Shown here: one piece after another, positions 1 through 7,395 of the stretch
Layout of the letters: the number at the start of each line of letters is the position of its first letter
Numbering within the stretch: the stretch's first letter is position 1
Source: Christensenella sp. UBA1385
Lineage (GTDB): Bacteria > Bacillota > Clostridia > Christensenellales > Aristaeellaceae
NCBI GenBank assembly: GCA_002305755.1
Contig: DBQV01000015.1
Location: 104,791 to 134,264 of the forward strand
Direction of reading: 5' to 3'
DNA: 29,474 bases
The notes under the pieces: model-generated
The model's database searches: none
Seen by the model: only the letters and a program-made list of their open reading frames with translations
What the model was told of the DNA's origin: nothing
Position numbers and translations under genes: made by a program

Positions 1-29
1 TCCTTGGGGCTGTCGATCAGAAGCTTCAT
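1..29 (-). CDS. ybeY: Endoribonuclease YbeY, N-terminal fragment (runs off the window)
   Basis: Only the first nine codons are inside the window, reading MKLLIDSPK on the minus strand. The ATG at 29-27 overlaps the TGA of the upstream pgpH gene in an ATGA arrangement, and an AGGA lies about six bases before it inside pgpH. The call rests mainly on gene order: phoH, pgpH (yqfF) and ybeY follow one another in many Firmicutes. YbeY is a metal-dependent endoribonuclease used in 16S rRNA 3' end maturation and ribosome quality control. The visible peptide is compatible with a YbeY start but too short to prove it. Confidence 0.6.
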
Positions 30-2263
30 GGCTGATCCTGCTTTCCGTTTTTGTCGCTTTTGTCGGGCGCGGGGGCAAGCGTCTGGCCCAGCCGCGCGGG
101 GCTGAAGGTGGAGCGTACCCTGGCCAGAGGATGGGGCTTTGCAAGATTCGGATAACCGATGCGCTCATGAAAAATACCGTGTACCACCATGGAGCAGGTG
201 TCGCGGATGCCGTACAGATCGCGCATGCTCAGCGGTGCGCCGGTCAGCATGCCGCTGTCCAGCTTTGCCTTGATCAGTTTCCAGATAAAGTCCCTGATTT
301 CGTCAGGGGTGGGGGAATTCAGGCTGCGAATGGCAGCCTCAACCGTATCGCACAGCATCACGATGGCGGCCTCAGCCGTTTCGGGCGGCACGCTGTCATA
401 TCGGAAGGCGGAATCGTCGTTGGGCTCACCTGCCTTGGCGTAGAAGTAGGCGACCAGTGAATTGCCGTGGTGCTGCTCCACGATCTGCAGGATCTCTTTG
501 GGAAGGTGATACTGCTTTCCCAGCACAATGCCGTCGCGGATGTGGGACGTGATGATGGCCGCCGAAACGGCCGGATCGGTCTGATCGTGCAGATTGCCCA
601 TACCTATCTGGTTTTCCTTAAAATAATGCGGGCGCTTCAGCTTGCCGATATCGTGGTAATATCCGCCCAGCCTCGCCAGCAGCGGATTCGCCCCGACAGC
701 CTCCGCGCAGGCCTCCGCCATATTGGCGATCAGTATGCTATGGTGGTATGTGCCCGGCGCCTCCAGCAGAAGCCGGCGAAGCAGGGGATGGTTGGGATTG
801 CTCAGCGACAGCAGCCTGTCATTGGTGGGCAGGTTGAGCAGCGGCTCCATGAGGGCCTGCAGGGCCAGGCAGAGCACGGTGGAGATAACGGCGGATCCGC
901 CCATGAACAGCGCCTTTTCAACGAAGCCCGAAGTATTGTTGCTGTTCAAAAGACCGAAGCCAAGAACCACCGTAAAGCAGATGACGGCGGACAGCGCGCC
1001 CGCCTGGAGCAGGGGGGCACGCTGGGTCTTGCTGGGGCTCAGCATCAGCGCGGATGTGCCGGAGGCCAGCACGGTGGCGGTGAGCAGGGCGACAAAATCA
1101 AGCGAGGTGGCCGTGGTGGAGCTCGACAATATCAAAGTACCGATCAGGCTGCCGCAAAAACTGACGGGCAGGGATGGAAGTGCGCCAAGGCTAAGGGCAG
1201 CCAGCATTGTGCCAGTCAGCAGGGGGGCCAGATAGATCATCTGCAAGCTTTTTCCGATCAGTCCAAGCAGCACCGACAGCATCAGCGACAGGAAGACGAC
1301 CGTCAGATACCGTCTATCCTCGATCACCTTGGGAAAACAGAACCACAGGAGAGCGGCCGTGACCGCCAGAGCGCACGAGGTCAGAAGGAAGGCGCCCAGA
1401 TACAGCTGATAGTCGATCTCGTTGTCGTTCAACAGCCCCAGGGTGCGCAGCATGTCAAGCTGATTTTGCCTGATGCGGCCCTCACCGCGAACCACGATGC
1501 TCTGCCCCTGCTTGTAGACGATCGGCTCCACGGCTTCCATGGCGGCCGCCTTGGCCGCATTCGTCTGCTCCTGGTCGATGATCATGTTGGGCGCGATCAC
1601 GGCCTTGAGTGCCGGGTTCACCACGTTCTGCAGCAGCCCCACTGTGGTCTTATATCCAAGGATCTGCATGATGCTGTTTATAGCGACGTTTTCCTGCCCC
1701 TGACTTACGTGGCCCTGCATGGTGTTGCGTACCGCGCTGCGCAGAGATACGCTCAGCTCGTCAAACTGTTCCTGGCCCGTGTTCATCAGCGTGGTCAGCT
1801 GAAAATCCCGAAGGCTCAGCATGGTCAGCATCTCGGCAGCGTATTCGAGCTCCTCCTGGCTGTATTGGCGGTTGGGGCCGTAATCGGTGAGGGTCTGGGC
1901 ATACTGCCGCACGGCGGAAAGCTGAGCGAGCAGGGCATCCAGATCCTCCAGCACCTGGTCGGTAACGCTTGCGTCGAACTTATAGGTGGGCGTCACGGCC
2001 GCCGCAGCCAGGGCGCGGGCCGATTGAGTGCTGATCTCATCCACAACATCCTTGGTGGCAAAGATGGTGGCAGTCGGAACCATGCCGACGCTCAGCCTGT
2101 AGCGCTTGGGCGAGATGGATAGCAGCGTGGTCATCAGAATGATCACCATGCCCGCTGCCAACAGCGCAGCGCGAAGCAGGCGCCTGCGGGAGACGGGCTG
2201 CGCTTCCGCCTGCTGCGGTCTGACCGGGGATTCTGTTTTTGCGCTGCGGCGCAGCTTAATCAT
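26..2263 (-). CDS. pgpH: Cyclic-di-AMP phosphodiesterase PgpH (7TM-HD family)
   Basis: This 745-residue membrane protein is predicted to hydrolyse the second messenger c-di-AMP to pApA on the cytoplasmic side. A basic N-terminus is followed by one membrane segment (about residues 32-51), a large extracellular 7TMR-HDED domain (about 52-285), a block of hydrophobic segments (about 286-475) and a C-terminal HD phosphohydrolase domain (about 500-690). Visible metal-ligand motifs are HH at 507-508, HDIGK at 537-541, SH at 573-574, QHH at 597-599 and CDT at 638-640. Length and domain order match YqfF/PgpH of Bacillus and Listeria. The ATG lies inside the end of phoH (8-bp overlap), with GGGAG a few bases upstream, so translation is probably coupled. 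The gene belongs to the phoH-pgpH-ybeY operon. A c-di-AMP receptor gene (darA) lies at the other end of the window. Confidence 0.95.
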   Translation of the reverse strand: MIKLRRSAKTESPVRPQQAEAQPVSRRRLLRAALLAAGMVIILMTTLLSISPKRYRLSVGMVPTATIFATKDVVDEISTQSARALAAAAVTPTYKFDASVTDQVLEDLDALLAQLSAVRQYAQTLTDYGPNRQYSQEELEYAAEMLTMLSLRDFQLTTLMNTGQEQFDELSVSLRSAVRNTMQGHVSQGQENVAINSIMQILGYKTTVGLLQNVVNPALKAVIAPNMIIDQEQTNAAKAAAMEAVEPIVYKQGQSIVVRGEGRIRQNQLDMLRTLGLLNDNEIDYQLYLGAFLLTSCALAVTAALLWFCFPKVIEDRRYLTVVFLSLMLSVLLGLIGKSLQMIYLAPLLTGTMLAALSLGALPSLPVSFCGSLIGTLILSSSTTATSLDFVALLTATVLASGTSALMLSPSKTQRAPLLQAGALSAVICFTVVLGFGLLNSNNTSGFVEKALFMGGSAVISTVLCLALQALMEPLLNLPTNDRLLSLSNPNHPLLRRLLLEAPGTYHHSILIANMAEACAEAVGANPLLARLGGYYHDIGKLKRPHYFKENQIGMGNLHDQTDPAVSAAIITSHIRDGIVLGKQYHLPKEILQIVEQHHGNSLVAYFYAKAGEPNDDSAFRYDSVPPETAEAAIVMLCDTVEAAIRSLNSPTPDEIRDFIWKLIKAKLDSGMLTGAPLSMRDLYGIRDTCSMVVHGIFHERIGYPNLAKPHPLARVRSTFSPARLGQTLAPAPDKSDKNGKQDQP

Positions 2264-3218
2264 GCTTGCTCCCGTGTTCTTCGTAGGCCTGTACGATGCG
2301 CTGAACCAGGTCGTTTCGCACCACGTCTATCTGGCTCAGCGTGACGATGCCTATTTCAGGTATGTTTTGCAGCACTTCCTGAGCAATCCTCAGCCCGGAT
2401 GGCTTTCCCGCGGGCAGGTCGATCTGCGTCAGGTCGCCCACGACCACGCATCTGGCGTTTCTGCCCATGCGCGTGAGAAACATCTTCATCTGCTCGCCCG
2501 TTGTGTTCTGGGCTTCGTCCAGAATGATGAAGGCATTGTTCAATGTGCGCCCGCGCATGAAGGCGAGGGGGGCTATTTCGATGATGCCCTTGTCGATCAG
2601 GCTCTGATAGGCGTCCTGACCCATCAGATCGTAGAGCGCGTCATAGAGTGGGCGCAGATAGGGGTCTATCTTCTGGGCCATGTCGCCGGGCAGAAAACCA
2701 AGCTTCTCTCCGGCTTCTACGGCGGGCCGCGTCAGAATGATGCGCTCCGTTTCCTTATTGCGCAGCGCGAGCACCGCCATCGCGATGGCGAGATAGGTCT
2801 TGCCCGTGCCTGCGGGACCGATGGCCAGCGTCAGGCTGTTGTTCCGCATGGAGTCCACATAGTCGCGCTGGCCGGCCGTTTTGCAGCGGATGCGCTGGCC
2901 GCGGTAGGTGTAGGCGATGATATCGCTGAAGATCTCTTCCGCTCGTTCGGCATGACCACGCCTGACCAAAGAGCAGAGGTAGCGTACCGTGCCGATATCG
3001 ATGGACTGGCCTTCATACAAAAGCCGCGTCAGCTTATCGATTACCTGACGGGCGAGATCGCACTGCGCCGCCTCCCCCTGAATGTGAAAGCCATTATCGC
3101 GAAGGACGATACTGACAGAAAACTCCCGCTCGATCAGACGGACAAACTGGTCATTCATCCCAAAGAGCGCCTGATAAACATCCAGATTCTTCATGCCCGA
3201 GGACAAAAGACGAATCAT
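2256..3218 (-). CDS. phoH: PhoH-like ATPase (PhoH/YqfF-operon type)
   Basis: This 320-residue cytoplasmic protein is a PhoH family P-loop ATPase. A KH-like N-terminal region (about 10-80) precedes the PhoH domain. Walker A is GPAGTGKT at 134-141 and Walker B is IILDEAQN at 231-238, followed by the family's TGEQMKMFLTR stretch and GDLTQIDLP at about 261-269. The exact role is unsettled; family members are linked to RNA metabolism and ribosome-associated functions, which agrees with ybeY in the same operon. The start is uncertain: AAGGAG directly abuts the ATG at 3218 with no spacer, so initiation could instead use TTG at 3206 or ATG at 3194. The first start gives an N-terminus of normal family length. 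It is the first gene of the leftward operon, with a predicted promoter at 3248-3276. Confidence 0.95.
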   Translation of the reverse strand: MIRLLSSGMKNLDVYQALFGMNDQFVRLIEREFSVSIVLRDNGFHIQGEAAQCDLARQVIDKLTRLLYEGQSIDIGTVRYLCSLVRRGHAERAEEIFSDIIAYTYRGQRIRCKTAGQRDYVDSMRNNSLTLAIGPAGTGKTYLAIAMAVLALRNKETERIILTRPAVEAGEKLGFLPGDMAQKIDPYLRPLYDALYDLMGQDAYQSLIDKGIIEIAPLAFMRGRTLNNAFIILDEAQNTTGEQMKMFLTRMGRNARCVVVGDLTQIDLPAGKPSGLRIAQEVLQNIPEIGIVTLSQIDVVRNDLVQRIVQAYEEHGSKHD

Positions 3219-3247
3219 CTCCTTAAACTGAGGATAAATCCCTGTTC

Positions 3248-3276
3248 ATTTTACTATATTTGCGTATCCGGGGCAA
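3248..3276 (-). promoter_or_regulatory. Predicted promoter of the phoH-pgpH-ybeY operon
   Basis: On the minus strand TTGCCC (3276-3271) and TAAAAT (3253-3248) are separated by 17 bp. Transcription would begin near 3241, about 23 bases before the phoH ATG. The -35 lies three bases from the -35 of the divergent glycosyltransferase promoter. Confidence 0.55.
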
Positions 3277-3279
3277 TCT

Positions 3280-3308
3280 TTGACGCTGCGCGGCGGCTGT
3301 GATATGAT
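3280..3308 (+). promoter_or_regulatory. Predicted sigma-A promoter of the glycosyltransferase gene
   Basis: TTGACG (3280-3285) and TATGAT (3303-3308) are separated by exactly 17 bp. A start site near 3315 would give a leader of about 22 bases that includes the ribosome-binding site AGGGGGG (3323-3329). The TTG at 3280 could be misread as an upstream start codon of the gene, but it is better explained as this -35 box. Confidence 0.75.
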
Positions 3309-3336
3309 GCAGCCAATTCATCAGGGGGGCTTTTTG

Positions 3337-4143
3337 ATGCCGCAAGCGCTTGTCAGTGTCATCGTCCCGGTCTATAACGCGCGCCGATATCTCGACGCCT
3401 GCCTGGAGAGCCTGACCGGGCAAAACTACCGCGAGATAGAAATCATCCTGGTCAACGACGGCAGCCGGGACAACAGCCTGGAGCTGTGTGAAGCGTGGGC
3501 GAAGCGCGATCCGCGCATCAGGGTGCTGTCGCAGGAGAATGCCGGGCCGGGCGCGGCGCGGAACCTGGGCATGGCAAGCGCCGCAGGCGAGTACCTGTAT
3601 TTTGTGGACAGCGATGATGCCGTAATGCCAGAGGGCCTTGAAAAGCTGGTGGCCGCCATGGGGGAAGGACAGGATCTGGCGATCGGCCTGTTTGAGATAT
3701 GCCCGGACGGCATGACCGTCAGCCTGCGAGGGCGGGTCCGGGAGAATGTGAGGCTCGATCGGGCAGACTTTCTGGAGCGGCTTAGCCGCTGGCCGGGGGC
3801 CTACTATTACAGCGCAATGTGGAACAAGCTCTACCGCCGGGAGCTCGTGCAGCGCCACGGGATCGCGTTCAGAACAGATGTCATCTGGGGCGAGGATTGT
3901 CTGTTCAACATGGAGTATGACAGGCATGTCCGCAGCGCTGCCTGTATCAATAAAGCGGTCTATCGATACAATCGCAAGGTGACGGGGCTTTCCTGGAATT
4001 CGTTTTTTGAGCTGCACAAGGGCGTTCGAATCAAGAAGATGATCTATCAGGCGCTGAAAAAAATATATACCGAGGAAGGCCTGTACAAAAAGTACTACTG
4101 GCGTGTCCAGCGGTATATATTCAACATAACCTTGATGGATTAG
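3337..4143 (+). CDS. Glycosyltransferase family 2 protein
   Basis: This predicted 268-residue GT-A fold enzyme would transfer a sugar from a nucleotide sugar to an envelope glycan or lipid acceptor; donor and acceptor are unknown. The N-terminus VSVIVPVYNARRYLDACL is the classic GT2 nucleotide-binding start. It is followed by LVNDGSRDNS (about 38-47), the ENAGPGAARNLG stretch (about 67-78) and the metal-binding FVDSDD (about 88-93). An acidic WGED motif near residue 183 fits the usual catalytic-base region. The ATG at 3337 is chosen because AGGGGGG sits seven bases upstream and the family signature begins directly after it; the upstream in-frame TTG at 3280 belongs to a promoter. No transmembrane segment is obvious. 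It is a lone gene between core operons, its last 100 bases are more AT-rich than its neighbours, and its stop abuts the stop of the convergent methyltransferase gene. Confidence 0.9.
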   Translation: MPQALVSVIVPVYNARRYLDACLESLTGQNYREIEIILVNDGSRDNSLELCEAWAKRDPRIRVLSQENAGPGAARNLGMASAAGEYLYFVDSDDAVMPEGLEKLVAAMGEGQDLAIGLFEICPDGMTVSLRGRVRENVRLDRADFLERLSRWPGAYYYSAMWNKLYRRELVQRHGIAFRTDVIWGEDCLFNMEYDRHVRSAACINKAVYRYNRKVTGLSWNSFFELHKGVRIKKMIYQALKKIYTEEGLYKKYYWRVQRYIFNITLMD

Positions 4144-5313
4144 CTACCGCCCAACGCGGTAAATGCCGCATTTGAGATATTGGGTCTCCGGCGCGGCGGG
4201 CAGCACGGGGTGATCACGGCCCTGGCTGCGGAACTCCACCTGCATCAGGCTGACGCGCGCATCGATGGCCGCCTGCAGCACGATGTCTCTGAACATCGCG
4301 GGCAGCATGTGCTGTGAGCAGGAGCAGGTGATCAGATATCCGCCGTCCTTCAGCATTTTCATGGCGCGCAGGTTGATCTCTTTATATCCTTTGCTGGCGG
4401 ACTCCACTTTGGCCTTGGATTTGGCGAAGGCTGGCGGATCGAGTATGATGACATCGTAGCGTCTGCCGGCCTGCGACTCCTCGCTCAGCAGATCAAACGC
4501 GTTGGCCGCCTTAAAGCGCAGATTCTGAAATCCGTTGAGCGCGGCGTTTTCAGCCGCGGTCCGGCAGGCAAACTCAGAGATATCTACACCGATGACCTCT
4601 TTTGCGCCGTAGTGGGCGGCATGCAGCGCAAAGCTGCCCGTATGCGTAAAGCAGTCCAGCACTTCGGCGCTGCTGACAAAGGGGGCGATGGCTGCTCTGT
4701 TTTCTTTTTGATCAAGAAAATAACCGGTTTTCTGCCCCTGCCGTACATCCACATAGAAACGCACATCGTTTTCAAGGATTTCCACCCTGTCCGGGACTTC
4801 GCCGTACAGGACGCCCGTGGACTGCTCCATCCCCTCCAGCCGGCGGATGGGCACGTCGTTGCGCTCATAGATGCCCATCGGTGATAGCTCATCCGCCAGC
4901 GCGCTGACGATCATCTGCTGGTATCGGCTCATGCCCAAAGAAAGACACTGCAGCGATATCACGGGGCCAAAGCTGTCCGCGATCACGGCAGGCAGACCGT
5001 CCGCTTCCGCATGGATCAGCCGGCAGGAGTGAAGATCGGCGAACTTACGCCTGTAGTCGATTGCGCGGCGCACACGCCGTCGGATGAAGGCTTCGTCGAT
5101 CGGCTCATCCTCAAGGCTCAGCACCCTGAGCGCGATTTGAGAGGCCGGGTTGTACACAGCCCTGGCAATGAATTTGCCCTGCTTGCTGCAGACGCTCACT
5201 GTATCGCCCGCCTCAACGGAATTGTCCGCGTGATCAATGTCGCTGAGGAATATCCACGGATGCCCGTGATAGACCCGTTTTTCTTTTCCCGGCTTCAGAT
5301 ATACCTGTTTCAC
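4144..5313 (-). CDS. rlmI: Class I SAM-dependent rRNA methyltransferase, RlmI-like (23S rRNA m5C)
   Basis: The 389-residue protein resembles RlmI/YccW, which makes 5-methylcytosine in 23S rRNA (C1962 in E. coli). An N-terminal PUA-like domain (about 1-75) with YLKPGKEKRVYHGHPWIF precedes a Rossmann methyltransferase domain. SAM motif I is VLDCFTHTGSFALHAA at about 219-234, the acidic motif II is VIGVDIS, and the target-base motif is ILDPPAFAKSK at about 296-306. SCSQHM near 333-338 carries the Cys expected for m5C catalysis. The start is a GTG at 5313; no ATG is available before an in-frame stop, and only a weak AAGG lies just upstream, so the exact start is moderately certain. The site methylated in this organism is inferred from the family. 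Confidence 0.9.
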   Translation of the reverse strand: MKQVYLKPGKEKRVYHGHPWIFLSDIDHADNSVEAGDTVSVCSKQGKFIARAVYNPASQIALRVLSLEDEPIDEAFIRRRVRRAIDYRRKFADLHSCRLIHAEADGLPAVIADSFGPVISLQCLSLGMSRYQQMIVSALADELSPMGIYERNDVPIRRLEGMEQSTGVLYGEVPDRVEILENDVRFYVDVRQGQKTGYFLDQKENRAAIAPFVSSAEVLDCFTHTGSFALHAAHYGAKEVIGVDISEFACRTAAENAALNGFQNLRFKAANAFDLLSEESQAGRRYDVIILDPPAFAKSKAKVESASKGYKEINLRAMKMLKDGGYLITCSCSQHMLPAMFRDIVLQAAIDARVSLMQVEFRSQGRDHPVLPAAPETQYLKCGIYRVGR

Positions 5314-5341
5314 AGCCTTGCCCGCTTTCCTTCTGAAATGC

Positions 5342-5370
5342 TTGCATCATAGCATACAAATGCCTATAAT
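5342..5370 (+). promoter_or_regulatory. Predicted promoter of mntP
   Basis: TTGCAT (5342-5347) and TATAAT (5365-5370) are spaced by 17 bp. The leader to the mntP start is only about 22 bases and has AAGGGGG at 5384-5390. It is too short to hold a manganese (yybP-ykoY) riboswitch. Confidence 0.75.
5346..5354 (-). promoter_or_regulatory. Extended -10 element of the rlmI promoter
   Basis: The minus strand reads TGCTATGAT here, an extended -10 placed about 26 bases before the rlmI GTG. No good -35 is seen. The element shares two bases with the -35 of the divergent mntP promoter, so the two promoters probably compete for RNA polymerase. Confidence 0.5.
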
Positions 5371-5398
5371 GCACTAATTATGTAAGGGGGAAGCGCAG

Positions 5399-5956
5399 TT
5401 GACGGCTTTGGAGCTCATCATCATGTCCGTAGGCCTGGCCATGGATGCCGGCGCGGCAGCTATTTGCAAGGGAGCCTGCATGCGCAGGTTCAATGCGAAG
5501 GAAGCGGGTTTGATCGCGCTTTTTTTTGGCGTATTTCAGGCGGTCATGCCGCTGATCGGTTGGTATCTGGGCACGCAATTCAGCCTGTATATCCAGACGC
5601 TGGATCACTGGATCGCCATGCTGTTGCTGGCAGCCCTCGGCCTTCGCATGATCTGGGAAGCTGTCCACGAGGAGGATGAGCTGGCCTGTACGCCGCTCGA
5701 CCTGAAAGAGCTTTTGGCGCTCTCCATAGCCACCAGCATCGATGCGCTCGCTGCCGGCATCGCGCTGGCGGTGCTCAATACCGGGATCGCCGTGCCTGTG
5801 CTGGTGATCGGTCTTGTAACCGCTCTGCTTTCCTTCATCGGTGTGGTCATCGGCAGCCGCTTTGGCAAGCAGTATCAAACAAAGGCGCAGATCATCGGCG
5901 GTGTCGTGCTGTGCGTCATCGGCCTCAAGATCTTGGTGGAGCACCTGAGCGCCTGA
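5399..5956 (+). CDS. mntP: Manganese efflux pump MntP
   Basis: This 185-residue inner-membrane protein belongs to the MntP (YebN) family, which exports Mn(II) and protects against manganese toxicity. About six hydrophobic helices are visible, arranged as two repeats. Each repeat has the family's acidic motif: LAMDAGAAAICKG near residues 13-25 (Asp16) and ATSIDALAAGIAL near 111-123 (Asp115); equivalent aspartates are needed for transport in E. coli MntP. The start is the TTG at 5399, supported by AAGGGGG eight bases upstream and by the N-terminus beginning directly with the first helix. It is monocistronic between its own promoter and the convergent udk gene, whose stop lies two bases away. 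Confidence 0.93.
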   Translation: MTALELIIMSVGLAMDAGAAAICKGACMRRFNAKEAGLIALFFGVFQAVMPLIGWYLGTQFSLYIQTLDHWIAMLLLAALGLRMIWEAVHEEDELACTPLDLKELLALSIATSIDALAAGIALAVLNTGIAVPVLVIGLVTALLSFIGVVIGSRFGKQYQTKAQIIGGVVLCVIGLKILVEHLSA

Positions 5957-5958
5957 GG

Positions 5959-6585
5959 TCAGACCGGCTGCCTGCGCCCCTCCAGCGCGTCGCGCAGATA
6001 GCCTGCCAGGATCACCACGATGCGTGTGTTTTTGCCTCCGCGCATCACGATCACGTCGGCATCATTGAAATAGTTTCTGATATATTTATCATACATCGGT
6101 TTTACGGTGGCAAGGTATTGCTCGCTGATGCTGTCGATGGTGCGGCCGCGCTCCTTGTAGTCGCGGTTGATGCGGCGCAGCAGGCAGATGTCCGCCTCCA
6201 CGTTCATATAAAGCTTCAGATACATATGCTTTAGCAGACGCACATCGTAGAAGGCATGGATGCCTTCTACGATCAGCACATCAGGGGGATACAGCAGGTC
6301 TTCCGAATCGCTGCGGCGGTGCTGCGTAAAGTCGTAGGCTCTTCTTTTGATGGGGCGGCCCGCCGCCAGCTCAAGATAATCATTGAGCAGCAGGTCATGA
6401 TCAAAGATGGAGGGTTCGTCATAGTTGAGGCGGCTGCGCTCTTCAAGCGTCAGGTCCGGGTGGTCGAGATAATATGCGTCCTGATTGATCACAAGACATT
6501 TCACGTTGTCCAAAGCCCTGACCAGCTCGTAGGACAGCGTGGTCTTGCCCGAACCGCTGGCACCGCAGATACCGATAAACAGCAT
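5959..6585 (-). CDS. udk: Uridine kinase
   Basis: This 208-residue cytoplasmic enzyme phosphorylates uridine (and usually cytidine) to the monophosphate with a nucleoside triphosphate, the first step of pyrimidine nucleoside salvage. The P-loop GASGSGKT is at 8-15. It is followed by QDAYY (about 35-39), carrying the catalytic Asp of the family, by NYDEPSIFDHDLL in the substrate-binding region, and by the EGIHAF segment. Length matches the usual 205-215. The ATG at 6585 is preceded by AAAGGAGGGG at the right distance. An in-frame TTG at 6639 is rejected as start because it coincides with the -35 hexamer of a promoter. Its stop almost touches that of mntP. Confidence 0.93.
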   Translation of the reverse strand: MLFIGICGASGSGKTTLSYELVRALDNVKCLVINQDAYYLDHPDLTLEERSRLNYDEPSIFDHDLLLNDYLELAAGRPIKRRAYDFTQHRRSDSEDLLYPPDVLIVEGIHAFYDVRLLKHMYLKLYMNVEADICLLRRINRDYKERGRTIDSISEQYLATVKPMYDKYIRNYFNDADVIVMRGGKNTRIVVILAGYLRDALEGRRQPV

Positions 6586-6610
6586 GTTGCCCCCTCCTTT
6601 ATCCTTTGGA

Positions 6611-6639
6611 ACGATAAGCAAATCCACCGTGCTTGTCAA
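6611..6639 (-). promoter_or_regulatory. Predicted sigma-A promoter of udk
   Basis: The minus strand has a perfect TTGACA (6639-6634), a 17-bp spacer and TATCGT (6616-6611), which places a transcription start about 20 bases before the udk ATG. Confidence 0.7.
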
Positions 6640-6713
6640 GGCGCGACATGCCTTGCGTGTTACCTATGTTTGACACTCCTGCACAACCGGAATCGACCTG
6701 TCGGAAAAAAGTG

Positions 6714-6742
6714 TTGACAACAGGAGAAGACTGAAATATAAT
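6714..6742 (+). promoter_or_regulatory. Consensus sigma-A promoter of the tRNA-Met pair
   Basis: TTGACA (6714-6719), a 17-bp spacer and TATAAT (6737-6742) form a full consensus promoter, as expected for a stable RNA operon. The first tRNA begins 29 bases after the -10. Confidence 0.88.
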
Positions 6743-6771
6743 ACTTTTTGCGTCACGGAATGTGCGCATGA

Positions 6772-6848
<77 letters not shown>

Positions 6849-6851
6849 TTT

Positions 6852-6928
6852 GGCGGCGTAGCTCAGTTGGCTAGAGCATTCGGTTCATACCCGGAGTGTC
6901 ATTGGTTCAAATCCGATCGCCGCTACCA
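6852..6928 (+). tRNA. Elongator tRNA-Met (CAT)
   Basis: A 77-base cloverleaf starting GGCGGCG and ending with encoded CCA; position 1 forms a G-U pair with position 72. The anticodon loop is TTCATAC. The overall sequence resembles the Bacillus elongator tRNA-Met far more than tRNA-Ile2 with a lysidine-modified CAT anticodon. It follows the initiator tRNA after three bases, so both are probably one transcript. Confidence 0.92.
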
Positions 6929-6954
6929 GTATAAGTGTCCTTATGGGATTTGAA

Positions 6955-6974
6955 GGCCCCGTAAGGGCATTTTT
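6955..6974 (+). terminator. Weak intrinsic terminator after the tRNAs
   Basis: A short GCCC/GGGC stem (6956-6959 with 6965-6968, loop CGTAA) is followed by five T residues at 6970-6974. The stem is only four pairs, so readthrough into rpsO is possible. Confidence 0.4.
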
Positions 6975-6989
6975 CGATTGCGCAAGGGA

Positions 6990-7018
6990 TTTACAGAAAG
7001 ATCTCCCTATGCTATGAT
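6990..7018 (+). promoter_or_regulatory. Predicted promoter of rpsO
   Basis: TTTACA (6990-6995), a 17-bp spacer and TATGAT (7013-7018). The -10 is extended by TGC at 7010-7012. The expected start near 7025 leaves a leader of about 100 bases before rpsO. Confidence 0.72.
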
Positions 7019-7024
7019 AAACAT

Positions 7025-7123
7025 TGTGGTTTGGAACCTTATGCTCGGGTTGGCGATTCTCCACGCCTTCCTGTGCGTATGGCAATTGAAGAGGGGAGGG
7101 CCACGCCCCGCAAGGAGGATACC
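7025..7123 (+). promoter_or_regulatory. rpsO mRNA leader, candidate S15 autoregulatory RNA
   Basis: Between the predicted transcription start and the rpsO ATG lie about 100 GC-rich bases with self-complementary segments, for example GGGC/GCCC at 7098-7101 and 7105-7108, just before the AAGGAGG at 7112-7118. In several bacterial groups S15 represses its own translation by binding structured leader RNA, and these RNAs differ between lineages. The presence of a leader is supported by the promoter; regulation by S15 is inference. Confidence 0.4.
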
Positions 7124-7387
7124 ATGGACAAACAGCGCAAGCAGGAGATCATCAAGACCTATGGCCGTACCGAGGGCGATACCGGTTCACCCGAGGTGCA
7201 GATCGCGCTTCTCACCGAGCGCATCAACCACCTGAACGAGCATCTGCAGACCAACAAGAAGGATCACCACAGCCGCCGCGGTCTGCTGCTGATGGTTGGT
7301 CATCGCCGCGGCCTGCTGGACTATCTGATGAAGACCGACATTGAGCGTTACCGCACACTGATTGGCCAGTTGAACCTGCGCAAATAA
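7124..7387 (+). CDS. rpsO: 30S ribosomal protein S15
   Basis: The 87-residue protein is the S15 primary-binding protein of the 16S rRNA central domain and also forms an intersubunit bridge. The family signature is plain: GDTGSPEVQIALLTERINHLNEHL (about 21-44), then the DHHSRRGLLLMVGHRRGLLDYL stretch (about 50-71), which contacts rRNA. Length is within the normal 86-89. The ATG at 7124 has AAGGAGG five bases upstream; longer in-frame readings reach into the leader and are rejected. The gene is first in the rpsO-pnp-M16 peptidase order known from Bacillus and many Clostridia. Confidence 0.97.
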   Translation: MDKQRKQEIIKTYGRTEGDTGSPEVQIALLTERINHLNEHLQTNKKDHHSRRGLLLMVGHRRGLLDYLMKTDIERYRTLIGQLNLRK

Positions 7388-7395
7388 GGCAAGCC

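Noticed and set aside
467..2122. A 551-codon open frame on the plus strand opposite pgpH
   Set aside because: Antisense shadow with a Gln/His-rich composition; pgpH on the other strand has complete domains and a ribosome-binding site.
5371..5398. A manganese riboswitch (yybP-ykoY) before mntP
   Set aside because: Only about 22 transcribed bases precede the start codon, far too few for that structure.
6885..7085. A 66-codon minus-strand frame across the elongator tRNA-Met
   Set aside because: It runs over a tRNA gene. Its C-terminal IGFEPMT-like peptide is the familiar false translation of tRNA antisense seen in databases.
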